A stretch of 15,130 bases of DNA from Ferruginibacter sp. Its GTDB lineage: Bacteria; Bacteroidota; Bacteroidia; Chitinophagales; Chitinophagaceae. The stretch lies in NCBI GenBank assembly GCA_025352435.1, contig JANXTN010000296.1, positions 1 to 15,130 on the forward strand, in the 5' to 3' direction. The translations under genes were made by a program, and so were the position numbers. Within the stretch, counting starts at the first letter, position 1, and each line of letters starts with the position of its first letter. This document shows, piece by piece, positions 14,943 to 15,130 of this stretch. The notes beneath the pieces were generated by a model. It was not told the DNA's origin and did no database searches. It saw only the letters and a program-made list of their open reading frames with translations.

Positions 14943-14986
14943 AAAAGCTGCACATAAAATAGTGCACATAAAATAGTGCAGCTTTT
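14943..14986. terminator. Bidirectional terminator with an internal tandem duplication
   Basis: AAAAGCTGCAC (14943-14953) and GTGCAGCTTTT (14976-14986) form an 11-base-pair stem followed by seven T residues on the plus strand, and the minus strand also has a T-rich tail. It lies between ytxJ and the convergent heptad-repeat gene, so it probably stops both. The 22-base loop exists because a 14-base unit, CACATAAAATAGTG, is present twice in tandem (14951-14964 and 14965-14978). Confidence 0.85.
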
Positions 14987-15007
14987 TTTACTCTATCTAA
15001 AGGATTT

Positions 15008-15130
15008 TTATGGCTTCTTCTTCATGTTGTCAGCACCTTCTTTCATTTTTGTACCGGCACGGTCTAACAATTTAGCAGCGCCCTCTTTTAAGTTTACAGC
15101 ACCTTGCTTTAACTGATCGGCACCTTGTTG
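15008..15130 (-). CDS. C-terminal end of a heptad-repeat protein (partial)
   Basis: Forty codons and a stop remain; the rest runs off the window edge. The residues are alanine, glycine, lysine and glutamate rich and repeat about every seven positions: GADQLKQ, GAVNLKE, GAAKLLD, then RAGTKMKE and GADNMKKK before the final proline. The pattern predicts a long amphipathic helix, as in LEA-like or apolipoprotein-like stress proteins, but those are only resemblances. The DNA repeats too, with a roughly 21-base period, so the frame is clearly coding. The convergent terminator at 14943-14986 lies just downstream. Family and full length cannot be determined from this fragment. Confidence 0.7.
   Translation of the reverse strand, partial: QQGADQLKQGAVNLKEGAAKLLDRAGTKMKEGADNMKKKP

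Overview
The window looks like chromosomal DNA from a member of the Bacteroidota, most likely the Chitinophagaceae or a close relative. The reasons are: strongly AT-rich spacers, few Shine-Dalgarno sites, TAnnTTTG-type promoter boxes, a short archaeal/eukaryotic-type prolyl-tRNA synthetase, a YtxJ-type bacillithiol-linked protein, and the characteristic MoxR/DUF58/DUF4350/DUF4129/SpoIIM/RDD neighbourhood. No rRNA, tRNA, CRISPR array, insertion sequence or phage gene was seen. The only recombinase is a housekeeping XerD. The placement is by recognition of protein families, not by a database search.

Region 1 (255-6453) is a membrane-associated cluster. Five genes on the minus strand are packed with overlaps or gaps of 0-5 bases, in the transcription order SpoIIM-like membrane protein, DUF4129, DUF4350, MoxR AAA+ ATPase, DUF58. 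A divergent RDD membrane protein flanks them. The set recurs in Bacteroidota, but its task is unsettled; a MoxR ATPase acting with a von Willebrand-like DUF58 partner suggests a chaperone or assembly module at the inner membrane.

Region 2 (6509-11049) holds proS (minus), then an acyl-CoA carboxylase carboxyltransferase subunit, ribonuclease HI and a YraN-family nuclease-like protein (all plus). The spacers here contain three structured, relatively GC-rich or palindromic blocks that look like extragenic repeats or structured RNA.

Region 3 (11100-14252) has a cysteine-cluster (YkgJ-type) protein (minus), XerD (plus), a dolichol-phosphate-mannose-synthase-like glycosyltransferase (minus, tail-to-tail overlap with xerD) and a DEDDh exonuclease (minus).

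Region 4 (14363-15130) has a consensus Bacteroidota promoter driving a 37-residue lipoprotein and ytxJ as an apparent two-gene operon, then a bidirectional terminator with an internal tandem duplication, and the C-terminal end of a heptad-repeat protein running off the window on the minus strand.

Most of the window is ordinary core genome. The items with most room for novelty are the tiny lipoprotein paired with ytxJ, the structured block before yraN, the long palindrome before rnhA, and the unresolved function of the MoxR cluster.
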